Assembly: GCA_025506515.1 (NCBI GenBank)
Contig: CM046444.1
Location: 119,598,930-119,662,929 of the forward strand
DNA: 64,000 nt
Source of the DNA: Flaveria trinervia
Lineage: Eukaryota; Streptophyta; Magnoliopsida; Asterales; Asteraceae
Reading direction: 5' to 3'
In this document: positions 22,653 through 35,318 of the stretch, one piece after another
Layout of the letters: each line of letters opens with the position of its first letter
Numbering within the stretch: position 1 is the first letter of the stretch
Position numbers and translations under genes: made by a program
Notes under the pieces: generated by a model
What the model was told of the DNA's origin: nothing
What the model saw: the letters and a program-made list of their open reading frames with translations, nothing else
Databases searched by the model: none

Positions 22653-25600
22653 CCCTCCTTTAATTCAATCCTTCTAACACCCAACACTTCACGAAAATAA
22701 CAAAATTGATCTGGTCCAAGAGCTTTAGTCAGCAGATCAGCAACTTGATTTTGAGTAGAACATGACTTAAGCACAACTTGCTTGCTTTCAACCAGATCCT
22801 TAATATAATGAAACTTAATGTCAATATGCTTGGCTCGGCTATGCATACCAGAATTCTTAGACAAAAATATAGCTGTTATTTTATCACAAAAGATCTCTGT
22901 AGGTTCCTCCTGATCATACCCAAGTTCCTTAAGTAAGGACCTCATCCAAATAGCTTGACATGCAGCCAGATTAGCATAAACATATTCAGCTTCTGTAGAT
23001 GATAAGGCCACCACTGGCTGCTTCTTTGAACACCATGAAACCACTGAACTCCCCACAGAGAAAACATAGGCTGAAATACTCTTGCGATCACTTGATGACC
23101 CAGCCCAATCACTATCAGAATACCCTTGGAGCTTCACTTCAGCCCCTTTTTCATACCACAATCCATAGTCAAGCGTAGCAGCCACATACCTTAAAATTCT
23201 TCGTGCAGCTCCAAAATGATGAGAGGAAGGAGACTGCATAAACCTTACAATGAACCCAATAGCAAATGCAAGTTCTGGCCTCGTGTGTGTTAAGTACAAG
23301 AGACCACCTACCAAACTTCTAAACTTACTTCCATCTGTCCCTCCATTATCATAACCAAGAAGCTTTTCACCTTTGTTCATAGGAGTAACCACTCCTTTAC
23401 AACCCCACATACCAAATTTTTTGAGCAAATCACAAGCATATTTCCTTTGAGACATAAACACACCCTCATCTGTTTGTTTGATTTCAAGACCCAAGAAATA
23501 ATTCAGCCTACCCAAATCAGTCATATCAAATTCAAGTATCATCGTTGATCTGAATTCTTCTATCATACTCTGAGATGAACTTGTATATATTATATCATCA
23601 ACATAAATGCAGATGATAATAATATCCCTTTTGTCAGACTTCTTAACATACACTGTGGGCTCACTAGATAGTTTAGAATATGACTGCACACTTAGATAAG
23701 AATTAATTCGATCATACCGGGCTCTAGGAGCTTGTTTGAGACCATAGAGGGCTTTGTGCAACTTGTATACTTTATGCTCTTGACCTTGAACTTCAAATCC
23801 TGGTGGTTGTGTGACATATACCTCCTCTTGAAGAGGACCATTCAAGAAGGCTGATTTTACATCCAATTGCCATATTCCCCATCCTTGTTGAGCTGCTATA
23901 GACACTATAACCCTGATGGTTTCAAATCGTGCTACAGGTGCAAAAGTTTCATCATAGTTGACACCATATTCTTGAGCATATCCCTTGGCAACTATCCTGG
24001 CTTTGTACTTTTGAATCTTCCCACTAGCATCCATCTTAGCCTTGAACAACCATTTCAGCCCAATAGCTAGTTTATCTTTTGGTAGATCAACTAGAGACCA
24101 AGTGTTGTGTTTTTCGAGAGCTTGTAGTTCAATCTTCATAGCCTCAAGCCAATGCTTGCTTGAAGCTGCATCTTCCACAGAATTGGGTTCAATAGTTGAG
24201 AGTGCAAGTTGACACTCATACAACTGTTGAATCTGGTCTGGTTCAAGTGGTTCAGTGGATTGATACAACTCATTTAACGACTTAACTTTAATTCCACTGC
24301 CACTGCTTTCACCCAGATTGCTACTCCCTTGAGAACTTTCACTTGATGTAGTGTTTTTTGCACCAGGATTAGTAGCATCTTCATTCATGACATTATCATC
24401 TGAATTCTCTTCAACCTCATCTTCCCACATATTAATAACTCATTAGGTATCCCATACTTATCCTCTTGCTTTCCATTCCACTTTGCATTCTCATCAAATT
24501 CAACATTTCTGCTTGTGATCACCTTCCTATTAACTGGGTCATAAACCCGGTATGCCTTAGAATTGGGTGAGTACCCAATAAAGATGCACTTGGTTGCCTT
24601 ACCCTCCATCTTCCTTCTTTGTTGCTTTGGCACCAAACAATATGCTACACACCCAATACTTTCAAGTGATGGACAGTTGGAATCCTGTTGTACCACACTT
24701 GAAATGGTGTAGCCTCATCAAGAGCCCTGGTGGGAGACAAATTCCTGAGATACACTGCAGTAGCTACAGCTTCCCCCCAAAATACATCGCTTAGGTTCTT
24801 CTCATGAAGCATACTCATTGCCATTTCAACAATTGTTTGTTCTTTCTTTCAGAAACCCCATTATGCTCAGGAGTATAAGGAGGAGTTAGATCCCTCCTTA
24901 TACCTTCTTGCTCACAAAAACTCATGAATTCCTTGGAACAAAACTCACCTCCTCTATCTGTCCTAAGTGCCCTTATCTTCATATTCTTCTCAGTTTCAAC
25001 TTTAGCTTTAAATATCTTAAACTTGTCAAACACTTCATACTTATTTTGCAAGAAGTAGACCCACGACATTCTACTAACATCATCAGTGAACAATAGAAAG
25101 TACTTATTACCTCCTAGGGACTTGGTTGGCATAGGCCTACATACATCTGCATGAACAAGGTCAAGGATGTTGTTAGCTCTTTCGGCTTGGTGTGGAAAGG
25201 GGGCTCTTGTCATTTTACCATAGAGGCAACCTTCACATACATTCCACCTGTTGATCCTTGGCAGTCCATAGACAAGTTGGTTCACACTTAAGCTTTTCAG
25301 ACTTCTTTCGTTCAAGTGACCAAACCTCAAATGCCACAAATATGATTCATCCATGATAGTGGCAAAAGCCATATTATTCATGCTAGCAACGTCTAGAGGG
25401 AATGTGTTGTTACCTGCAGCAGGTATTACACATACAACTTCATTGGTAGCATTCTTTGTGATAGTACACACTCCATCATCAAATACAAGTCTATGCCCAG
25501 ATTTCATCATCTGACCTACACTCAACAAATTATATCCTAACTCAGGAGCATAGTAAACATTACTTAGAGTTTTATACCTGCCACCTGCAACTTCAAGTTT

Positions 25601-26668
25601 CACAGTCCCTTTTCCTTTAATACCAACCTTCTTTCCATTGCCCATTTTCTCACCAACTGTATCAGTATGCTTAATATTCTTGAATAGGGATTGTTGGCCG
25701 GTCATGTGATTAGAACAACCACTATCAAGAAACCACATATGTGGGGGATTGACCTTATCTTTTACTGTCATAAGGGCCTGGTGTTCAATATGATCATGCA
25801 TAGCCATAAACAACATACCTTCATCATCATCTTGGTCATCACCAATGGCTGGTAAGGCCTGTGGTTCGTTCCAACATTCTCTGCTCAGATGACCATATTT
25901 GTTACAGTTGTAGCATTGAACACCTGCCTTGCCACGGCCATTACCTCTTCCTCGACCACGTCCTCTTCCTCTTGGATTTCCTCTTCCTCTACCACGAGTG
26001 AATACTCCTGTCTCCTCATCCTTGACTTGCAGGGCTTGTTCTTCCACCATGTTGGTGTTTTGATGACTTCTATTCAGTCTCCCTTCATGTGCTTGCAGGG
26101 ATCCCATTAACTGATCAAAAGTCATGGTACTGAGGTCTTTTGATTCCTCAATAGCCGCGACTATATGATCCCATTTCACAGGTAAACTCCTCAAGACCTT
26201 CTCAATCACCTTCTGGTCTGTCACTTCATCACCATATGCCTTCTGCTGGTTCACCACTTTCATAACTTTGGACAAATAATCACCCACTTGCTCCTCATCT
26301 TTCATCTGAATTGTTTCAAATTCCCTGCGTAAGCTTTGGAGTTTCACCATCCTAACCTTTGAGTCTCCTTCATATTCATTTTTCAACAACGTCCAGGCTT
26401 GTCTGGAGGTGGTGGCACTAGCAATTCTGGAGAACAGCTCATCATGGACTCCAGATTGGATAAAAGAGAGAGCACGAGCATCTTTTCTCTTGTGATCTCT
26501 TAGTCTAGTGCGATCACCATCATTTTCATTGTACCCATTCTCCACAAAGTCCCAGAGATCCTGTGACATGATTATGGTCCGCATACGTATTTTCCAGAAC
26601 TCATACCCTTCACCTTTGAATATGAGTATGCTAGCAGTGGGGACACCAAAACTTGAAGTGTTTGCCAT
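22631..26668 (-). pseudogene. Copia gag-pol polyprotein with three frameshifts
   Basis: Start ATG at 26668 (MANTSSFGVPTAS; the longer frame upstream runs into the leader). In order: UBN2-type gag; Arg/Gly tract; zinc knuckle CYNCNKYGHLSREC near 25915; protease DSGCS near 25720; pre-integrase WHLRFGHLNE; integrase core with LRTDRGGEF and PEHNGVSERK; RT with KARIVAKGYAQ and YVDD near 23600; RNase H with ALSSTEAEY near 23000. The frame breaks by single bases near 24835, 24690 and 24425, between integrase and RT. Such indels are surprising in an element whose LTRs differ by substitutions only. The polyprotein stop lies just before the 3' LTR. Confidence 0.93.
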
Positions 26669-26734
26669 GTGTGAGAAGCGAGAGATGAGAGAAAGGAAAG
26701 AGAAGGTTAACAACCTGATTGCTCTGATACCAGA

Positions 26735-27020
26735 TGTTAGAGCAAACAAAAAATAACCTTAATGAAAAGAGATTAACTAGATACTTTCATTGATGGGAGG
26801 CAAAGCCTTTAAATAGGATTACAAGTACAACGGAATTAAACGTAAACTAGGACTTAATTAAAGCAAAGACTTAATCAACTAATTCAAAAGAAATAAACAT
26901 AAACGTGCTCCAAATAAGGAGTCAAGCAAAAGACTCGGACTCATTTAGTTAGAGCTTATTCCATGCTGACTAGACTTCCATGTATCCACGTACTTCACTT
27001 AGGTTGAATTACTTTCAATA
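26735..27020 (-). repeat. Copia 5' LTR
   Basis: 286 bases and partner of 22367-22652; followed by target repeat CGAAC at 27021-27025. Confidence 0.95.
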
Positions 27021-29239
27021 CGAACAACCGGTTGTCTCACTGTTGCCTAGGAAACAACAAAACATTAGATTAATATCGAGCGAATATAACTTTTGTAATC
27101 ATATTTGACACATTAAAAGTTATTTTATGAGCAAATTGTGTTCTGGCCCGTATAGAAACATATTGGGCGGTCTAACCTGTATCTCCGGGAGCATTCCTGT
27201 GTTGAAAGCAAAAACAAGACTTGCAGAAGCACCAGTAGTAGTAAAGACCCTGCTTATATCCGACCCTGGAATGCCATAGTCCCTAGGTGGAGCTCTAATC
27301 CCTTTAAAGAACTTATAAAATCATGTTAAATTTTAAACAAACGATTATATTATGTTGTGTAAACGGGACACACAAATAAACGTGTTAGAAGTGAAACAAT
27401 AGAGTATACCATCACGAAGAGACAGTACAAATGCTATAACGACGAATACTAGACTGAATAATGTTGAAAATCCAAGCCAAATTCTTAAAGCCGAAAGATG
27501 AGGGATACAAATCGCAAAAATGCCACAAACAAAGCCCGCCGTTACGATAAAATATGGGAGCTTCATGGCATTGTCATCCCTAAAGAGTACATAAATGGCC
27601 TACAAATTGAACCACAGTGATATAAATGAGTGATAAAATTGTATATGAAATATGCATGTTATATTTTTACTAAACAGTATTCCCCATTTGTCATATTTTA
27701 TGAAGATATTGCCATGAATCATTTCCTCCGTTACCTGACTTGACACAACTTTAATTAAGTAGGATGATATTTACAGGGCGGGTTGAGTAACGTGTCAAAA
27801 CTTGTTAAGATGTTAAAACACATTATTGTGTGGAAAACATAATTAATATGTTAATTATAGTTAAGTCGAATATATATAACAATAGCAGCCTAAAACAAGA
27901 AGTTATACACAAGTAAATGAGTTGATATTGCCGCCTCTAAAAGAACTTGAGCTTATTGATGATACCTTAAGAGCCTGACCAGCCAAAATGACAAATCCTA
28001 CATTGATCATGAAAAGGTTCACATATTGCAACACCCACGTAAGAGAATAAGCTTTCGGCCCTGCAATTGTTTAAAACGCCTCAGTTACTTGTGAACATTT
28101 ACCGTCCACTAACTTATATACACACGCGCGATACAATATTCTATTTAAAGGTTTTTTTCAATACCATATATGAATCCTGCAAGATCTCTGTATCTGATAT
28201 GCCTTTTGCCACCAAACTCATGAAGCTTTGCAACGAGAGCATTTGCATAAAGTGATATTGTTGTAGCTAAGATTAAACCCACTGCTCCGCCTACCCAACC
28301 AAGCGGAACCATGACTGCACCCGCATATCCCAGAATATAAACGCTGTTGATACTCGTTGTAAGAACAAAACCCACTTGGAACCATGAATCTACATCGAGT
28401 GATTAGATGTCCGTATTACAAGCCTATTTATAGCAACCAATACTGGTATTAACCGCATAAGTTTAAACACAATCCTCTATGTAGTATGTTGTATTTAGTA
28501 AAGGTGCATGGATTTTCAAAAACTTTGCACGATGTTTGCTACCAAAAAAATTATGTATTTTGGTTTGAAAATTAGGAAAGTAGAAAACTTTCCAATTTTT
28601 ATGAAAAGTTTTGAAGTTTTCATTTGTTGGATTCGTTGAAATAAAACTAAAAGAAATCACTTTGGTTATACTAGAACCTTGCTATATTCAGTTCTTAATC
28701 AAGAGTGCTTAGCTTTAAGCCTTTGAATAATGATTCTGAATGTTTGGATACAAGTATATATGTTTGTGATAATTTGAAACAATTTGGTCAAAGTTATGAG
28801 ATTTGGAGAGCAAAATCACAAATTGGAACTTTAATTGATTCTATAATCTGAAATCCATTTGTAGCGCACGCATGTTTTGTTTGTTGAATTCAATAAAATT
28901 AGAATCTGAACTTTGTTCGTAGAATTCTATAAAATTAGAATTCAAGTTCTATCTCGTCTGCAGACTTTGTTGAAATTGTATTCCAAATTATACCTGATTC
29001 GCAAAATTTATTGGATTTGGAATTTCAAGGATCGAGACGAACTAACATTAATCACCTTTGCTTATGAGTATTCCTTATGAAATTGTAAAATTCATATAGG
29101 TTTCAAAATTAAGATCAAATCACTTCAACAAAAAATCAACATCTCAACGCATATGCACTACTTTAAACATATTAAAGACAGTAAAAACAAACTAACCGCT
29201 GCTAATCAAATGAGCAGTTTCGGGAATCTCAATGGCCAT

Positions 29240-30726
29240 ATAGCCAACTGTTCATCGGAGTAAACCTTCATCGGATGAGAAGATATTTCGTCGCTCGGTT
29301 GGTCCTCCATCGGATTTACAGAAGATTCCCCTCGTTAAACTTTGACTAACTACAGATAATACCCTCGCCTCCTATCTTCCCAACAAGCCAATGATGTATA
29401 TTCATACAAATCCGTGTGAATATTAATATGCTTGAGTATCTAGTTGTATCAAATTGGGAATGCAAATGAGGAGATTTGTGGGGACGATTACACACCCCGA
29501 AAAAACTACGAGGATGACACATAGTATATCAAAACATATTCATAGAAGTATGTTGATAAATGATAAATAGTTACAATGAATATGTTCGTTGGATTTATCT
29601 GGACGATCAGGCTTATATTTGTTGATCATTAAAAAAATACATCAATCTAATAGTGTTATACATTAATTGCTTTTGCTAACTGCCAGATTGATATTATTGT
29701 TCCACTATTAATGTTGAATCGTAAATTCCATTTGGTAGTCATGCTTGTTGGTTATAAACCAACTCAATCGTAAAGCCTTCCTGATGGTAATTTTAGTGGT
29801 GTTTCATGTACTTCAAAAGTTGCAACTTGCAAGCTCTTTTTGTACATAGATTAATGTCAATATCTAACATTATATGCTACGAATGTAATGCCTAATTGTC
29901 ATGATATATACTACTAAAAATCCATAAATATTAGGTCTTGAATCGTCTAACACAATACTTGATTGTAGCCAGATTTGATTAGCATGTTAAAGTTGCTTTT
30001 GGCTTAACGTGTTTGATACAATACTTGACTGCTGACCTTTCTGCTTTAAAATAGAATACTTAATTGCAATTATGAAGTTTTATAGCTTTACTCACACTAC
30101 CATAACCATAAGTTAACCACAGTCTCCATGCCATTTTGGTTTAAGCTTTTGTTTAAGTTGATACATAGATTTTGTCAAACAAATATTCAACTACTCTTCA
30201 TCTTTTTATGATTTTCCGATTAACAGCCAAATAATCAACCCAATGTTTTGGCTATATCAGCTGATAACTGACAAATTGCTTAAAAATACATACTTTATTT
30301 CAAGAGTGACATGTATCTAACTGTGGTTGATTGTTTCAGATAGTGTTATGAAAGGCAGAAGATTTAGTATAGACAAAACGATATATGACCAAAAGAAATT
30401 GTCAATTTTTAAATTTGAAAGCAACTAGCTGTAAATTGCACCAAACTCCAACTATTTATTTAATATTTGAAAGCAATTGCACATTGCACCAAGCTACAAC
30501 TATTTAATAATTCCGGGATATAACTTATTAGGTGCTATAGTTCGTTAATACGGGGGACCCAGGATCTTGGACCCCCATCCAATGATACTTTAGTTTTTTT
30601 TGTTGTATCTAAGCCTTGAATTTTACACACACTTAAAGGACTCACGTAATATTACTTAACTAGGTTAGTATCCCGTGTATTACACGTGTTGAATAAATAA
30701 ATAATAAATATTTATATAATTTTTAA
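29240..30726. other. Upstream region of ProT, no gene seen
   Basis: AT-rich sequence between ProT exon 1 and the duplicated CACTA end. It should hold the ProT promoter and 5' untranslated region. I could not fix a TATA box with confidence. A small palindrome CGTGTATTACACG is at about 30673-30685. Confidence 0.5.
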
Positions 30727-31058
30727 ATTAATTTTTTTACCAATAAATTTCGTGACTATAGCTAATAATTATTTTAATTAAAAATAAAATTATAACGACT
30801 AGATTTTGTCGCTATAAGCTGAATATTCTAAAATTAAAGATTAATTATAATCATTGTAATATTTTAGTGACAACCCTTTTGAGATTACGTTTCGTCGTAA
30901 TAGTATGCTTTATAGTGACGAAACTTTTGGGCTATTACGACGGAGGAATAACGACGATCCAATTGAAACGAAATTTAGTCGCAATAGGTTTTAGAGACCA
31001 CATTTCGTCGCAATAAGTCAATATAATTTAGTCGCTAAAAGCCATATTCCTTGTAGTG
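30727..31058 (+). mobile_element. CACTA element right terminus (B2 copy)
   Basis: Same subterminal GTCGC/TTTCGTCG motifs and terminal CATATTCCTTGTAGTG as 6897-7228, but the transposase remnant is missing. Confidence 0.75.
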
Positions 31059-31312
31059 ATTATTTTTCTATTTAGTAAATTACACAAATGCTTTATGTGG
31101 TTTATAAAAAACTTAAAAGTCTTTGTTAAGCCTTAAGCATGTTACAAACTGATAACTATAGCTTAGATCCCAAAATTGTTATTTATATAGAGTTGAGACA
31201 CTTAGACCCCAAGCTTGTTATTTTCATCATATCATTGGATATCATTTTTGTAACTAACTCTTACAATCAAATTAAAATTTAAAAATATATATACATAAAA
31301 TATCCAAACCTA

Positions 31313-31910
31313 AAAACATTTTCGACTTCAAACGTTGATCAAACATTGATCACAGGAAACATAAAACAAGTTTGCAGATTAATCATTCAAACATAAATAG
31401 TTTTTTTTAAGAAAAAAATTGTAAGATCAGAAAAAAAAAAGAGAGGATATATACCTTTGACGACCCATAGCATGTGAACATGTTATTATAGAACAGATGC
31501 AATCGTTTAAATAATACAAGTATACATTACTATACGAAACAATCATTATTCAATTGTGAAAGAATTAAAATGGGATTTACATCAAGGATCCAATAAAATA
31601 CAATAAAACTTCTTTTAAAACATTTTCGACTTCAAACGTTGATCAAACATTGATCATAGGAAACATAAACAAGTTTGCAGATTAATCATTCAAACATATA
31701 TAGTTTTTTCTAAGAAAAAAACTTGTAAGATCAGAAAAAAAAATTGTAAGATCATAAATAGCATGTACACATATTATTATAGAAACAGATGCAATCGTTT
31801 AAACAATACAACAAGTATACATTACTATACGAAACAATCATTATTCAATTGTGAAAGAATTAAAATGGGATTTACATCAAGGATCCATAAAAATACAATA
31901 AAACTTCTTT
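31313..31910. repeat. 304-bp tandem duplication abutting the ProT stop codon (B2 only)
   Basis: The unit starting AAAACATTTTCGACTTCAAA occurs at 31313 and 31617; both copies end with AAACTTCTTTT. B1 has a single copy. The downstream unit lies in the 3' untranslated region and ends at the stop codon. Confidence 0.9.
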
Positions 31911-32287
31911 TATATATCAGCGAAGATGCTGTAATTTTTGGAGTCGACAACAATAAGCCTGAGAGCAGCAACTGTTGCTGCTGCAGACATAAACCCAAAG
32001 AAAATTACATTGAGCCAATGCCATGACTTCTGCAAAGAGGTGAGTTTGTTCCTTTTGGCCACCAAATACATGTGGTTTGCAAGTGTAAATGTAACTGGGA
32101 AGGTGCTGCTGGCTCCTGTGAGGCTCATGAAGTCTCCAATGAATGGCAGAGCTGCCGCAAGTAAGGTGGTTATCGCTAGGTAGCCACCTCTCACCATCAC
32201 TCTAAATGACAAGTTTTTTATAGCTAGCGCACTTCCTTTGATTTCGTATTTTGTATCCAGATACTCGTACATCGGGCTTGCAAAAAT
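31910..32287 (-). pseudogene. ProT: Orphan ProT exon 7, intact frame (copy 2)
   Basis: 125 codons plus stop, acceptor TTACAG, no frameshift: IFASPMYEYLDTKYEIKG, GDFMSLTGASSTFP, ANHMY, ALRLIVVDSKNY and FADI. It lies about 2.7 kb upstream of exon 1 of the same-strand ProT gene. No exons 1-6 are found upstream of it (32288 to 52655 is intron-like sequence and transposons), so it cannot form a complete transporter here. Confidence 0.92.
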
Positions 32288-33221
32288 CTGTAACTTAAAA
32301 ATCAAATGTAGATTACAATACAGAAACAACATGTTTAAAATACACTTTTTATCCTATGATAATTGCGATGTTTGTGCGTTTGACTATTTGTTAGGGTGGA
32401 AGAGGTGTACATGCCATGAACCCTCACTGCATTATTAATCCACCAATCACAAGTTGCGAAATTACTAGTTGCGATGTTAAACCATGTCACACTACACCAC
32501 AGTGTAACATTTAGAGGGGCACTCATGTCACACTATACCACAAATAAAATAATTTTTGTTTAAAATAAAAATTTGTAAACTAAAAATCTTAAAACAGGCT
32601 CATTTGCTAAAAGACTCCGCCACTTTATTCCCTTTATGTCTCGGTCTGGTCGTTGTTGTGTTTTTGTTAAGGTTGGGGAGGGGGCTTCTAACGGGCTCAT
32701 TTTAGCTTATGTACTGCTCGATTTCAAAGTTTTAGTTCTATTTGGTGCTTGAGAACCAAACTCCGTACCCATAACCTCCACCAACACTCATTATCTAATA
32801 AAAATGTCAACAAAGCATACATACACACATATACCGCTTGCATATATATCTCCTTAAAATATCATCAGCAAATGCATTATCCCCTATATCGAATAACATC
32901 ATCATCAAATACATTATCCCCTATATTAAATTTAGTTGATCAATCGTTTGGTTCTTTCCACCAAGAGTGGTGCTAATGTGTTTAAACAATTTCTTTCAAA
33001 ATTAATGATTTCCAACTTTTGGGTCTTTCGGATACATTGATCCAACCCTTAGCCAAAACTTCCATTTAATTTTTAATTATCCCAAGAAGACATATTATTT
33101 GCTTGGGTCTTCAATTTACCTCTAGATTTTGCTTTTGGTTGGGGGCTTTCTTTAACACAAATGTCTTCATGCTTGTGTAGTAGTAGTATGATGAGTACGG
33201 GGTTTGATACGTGGGCGTTGT
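32288..33221 (-). other. Duplicated ProT intron 6 sequence
   Basis: Shared with B1 up to 33004. 33005-33221 is the stretch deleted in B1 at the gypsy/hAT junction. No gene. Confidence 0.7.
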
Positions 33222-34679
33222 CAGTGGCGGACATATATATACTTGAGGGTAGCCTCCGCTACCCCTCAACTTTTACGGGTAGTGTTAAAAAATACGATTT
33301 TATGTAAAAGAAAGTTTCGGTTTTACGCTACCTCTAAAAAAATTACGTTACCCCTAAAAAAATTTAACTCAACACTTCATAAAAAGTTTTGAATTTTATA
33401 AGTCTAACAATTTTTTAAAAAGAATACATTCTATAAAAACATAAATAACCATTGCCCGTTACCAAATAACATAAAAACCTAAAATACCTGTTACCCAACC
33501 CAATACAATAATAAGCCTAAAAGTTAAATTATATATACTAATTCTTTGTATGTATTGTAAGTTGTAATATGTGTTTTATGGGATGTACCCATTTTTTTTT
33601 ACTATTTTACCATTTTATTGTAACCCAATACTTTTATATTTTTTTATAATTTAGCCTTAATATTTTTTTCTACTTTCAATTTTGGTCCTCTGTACTTTTC
33701 ATATTTTACAAATTTTTAGTTATACGTTTTGATTTAAATTTTACGAGTTAACACGCCATAACGTATGTGTGCTTCAACGTTCTTTCACTTATTTTTCCCA
33801 GTTTAATATTCAGTTATAACACTCTGGTCCTGGATCAATTTACTTAATGTTTTACTTTTTCGCTGGCGTAAGTGTATGATTCAATGTTTTTGTGTCTACT
33901 TTTTATACAATTATGCTTTTTTCGTTTTATTGGTTTTTGGGTATTCGTGGTCACTGACAGTGGTGTGCCATTAATATTACTTGATATGATTTTAAGTCTT
34001 TTGTTGCAATGCGAGTGAGTTTAATACTAGTATATAACATACAAAACAATACTTTTTTGTTAATGGTCCGACACATTTTATTTATTCTTTTATGCAAAAA
34101 TAAGAAAAGAAGAAAGAAAATGAAGCAATTGATGTTTCTGTTGTTTCCTTGTTTAAAAACCTTAACAATTTGTATCGAAACCGTAGAAATGTGGTTAAAA
34201 TGTTGAATGTATGACTCATATTCGAAACTTCTATAAAAACTATTAAGACTCAATTTTAAAAGTAAATGATAATAAAATAAATATAGATGATGTAAATAGT
34301 GTATGAATTACTTTGAATGCTCTTATATGGTTATTTGTTTATCAAAGACATTTTATGATTAATTTGGTATTCTAGTTATTATTTAAACTTGAAATTTAAA
34401 GACCATAAATTGTTTTATTGTGAAAAGGAAGCATCAAAAGATGACGATGCGTACGAAACATTACAAAATGTAAGTTTTTTACACTGCAATTTAATTACGT
34501 ATATTACAACCCAATCCGACTCGACTCAATCGAACAACTCGAAATTTTCTATGTTGTTTAGTTAGAAGCTAATTATTAAAAAGTAGTGACCCCGCAGGAA
34601 ATAATTCATGGTTCCGTCACTGCATGTACGGCAAAAAAGTTTACGTTACCCCTGAACTTGTCTTCTAGATCCGCCACTA
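33222..34679. mobile_element. Non-autonomous hAT element, complete
   Basis: Left end CAGTGGCGGA and right end TCCGCCACTA are inverted repeats. They are flanked by GGCGTTGT (33214-33221) and GGCATTGT (34680-34687), an 8-bp target duplication with one mismatch. It is 1458 bases; the small open frames inside have no transposase features. Confidence 0.82.
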
Positions 34680-35318
34680 GGCATTGTAGGAGACGTGTTT
34701 TGAATAGGTTGGGATGTTTCATACATGTTGTGAAACCAATCGGTTGTATGCGGCCTGTTAAACGGTGCGGTTGAAGGGAACAATTCACTCGGACCCGCAC
34801 ACACTTTTGGTCAATTTTTTTATTAGTTTAGACTTGAATTTTGGTGGATTTTTTTGTTACGTTCTATTGTGTATAAAAGTAGAGAAATGAGTAGAGAGAT
34901 CAAATTGGGTTTGTTGTAAAAATTATGTGTTATTTTGTTTATAGGTATAGCGGAAACTCTTTTTTAAAAAAAGTAGAGGACGTTAGGGTGGTAGACGTCA
35001 CACCTAACGGTGTTTTTTTCTCGACAACAATTGAATTATTCTCCTTAAGGCACGACGAGAATGTGCCAAAAACAAGCCATGAAGCGTCAATTTTTGGTGG
35101 TGATGGCGGTCCCATGCGGTGGGGAGATATGCAATGAAGCGTGATGTATGTGCCCTACCACCCTTAAATGTCCATAACCGTGTATAAGGATAATATAAAT
35201 GAATTTACATGTGTTCCAATCAACAACACATCATTCCTGTTGTAATAAAGACAATTTAAATAGATGGTTGTGACTTTTAGACTAATCATATCAATGAAAA
35301 CTGCAAAGTATATATATA
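34680..35318 (-). other. Intron-like sequence between transposons (B2)
   Basis: Counterpart of 18174-18701 with about 125 additional bases. No gene. Confidence 0.6.

Larger units (their letters stand above)
22367..27020 (-). mobile_element. Full-length Ty1/copia retrotransposon inserted in ProT exon 6
   Basis: 4654 bases with two 286-base LTRs, target repeat CGAAC, primer-binding site TGGTATCAGAGC (26732-26721, initiator tRNA-Met type) two bases inside the 5' LTR, and a polypurine tract before the 3' LTR. Domain order gag, protease, integrase, RT, RNase H is that of copia. LTR identity of about 99% marks it as recent. Confidence 0.97.
22173..29239 (-). pseudogene. ProT: Proline transporter (AAAP family), exons 1-6, copia-interrupted
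   Basis: Proton-coupled plasma-membrane carrier of the plant ProT type (proline, glycine betaine, GABA in characterised members). Minus-strand exons: 1, 29239-29197 (MAIEIPETAHLISS); 2, 28389-28165 (DSWFQVGFVLTT ... KLHEFGGKRHIRYRDLAGF); 3, 28060-27966 (TWVLQYVNLFMIN); 4, 27599-27410 (FRDDNAMKLPYF, IPHLSALRIWL); 5, 27301-27177 (FNTGMLPEIQ); 6, 27046-27021 plus 22366-22173 (ATVRQPVV ... GYWAYG ... SLH). Phases join cleanly, and all introns checked are GT-AG. With exon 7 the product would be about 423 residues, close to the family's ~440. Exon 6 is split by the copia element after ...QPVV and has one base missing near 22232, which adds a stop. Exon 7 lies 14 kb downstream at 8141-7767. As written the gene is disrupted; the insertion is the firm lesion. 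Confidence 0.93.
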
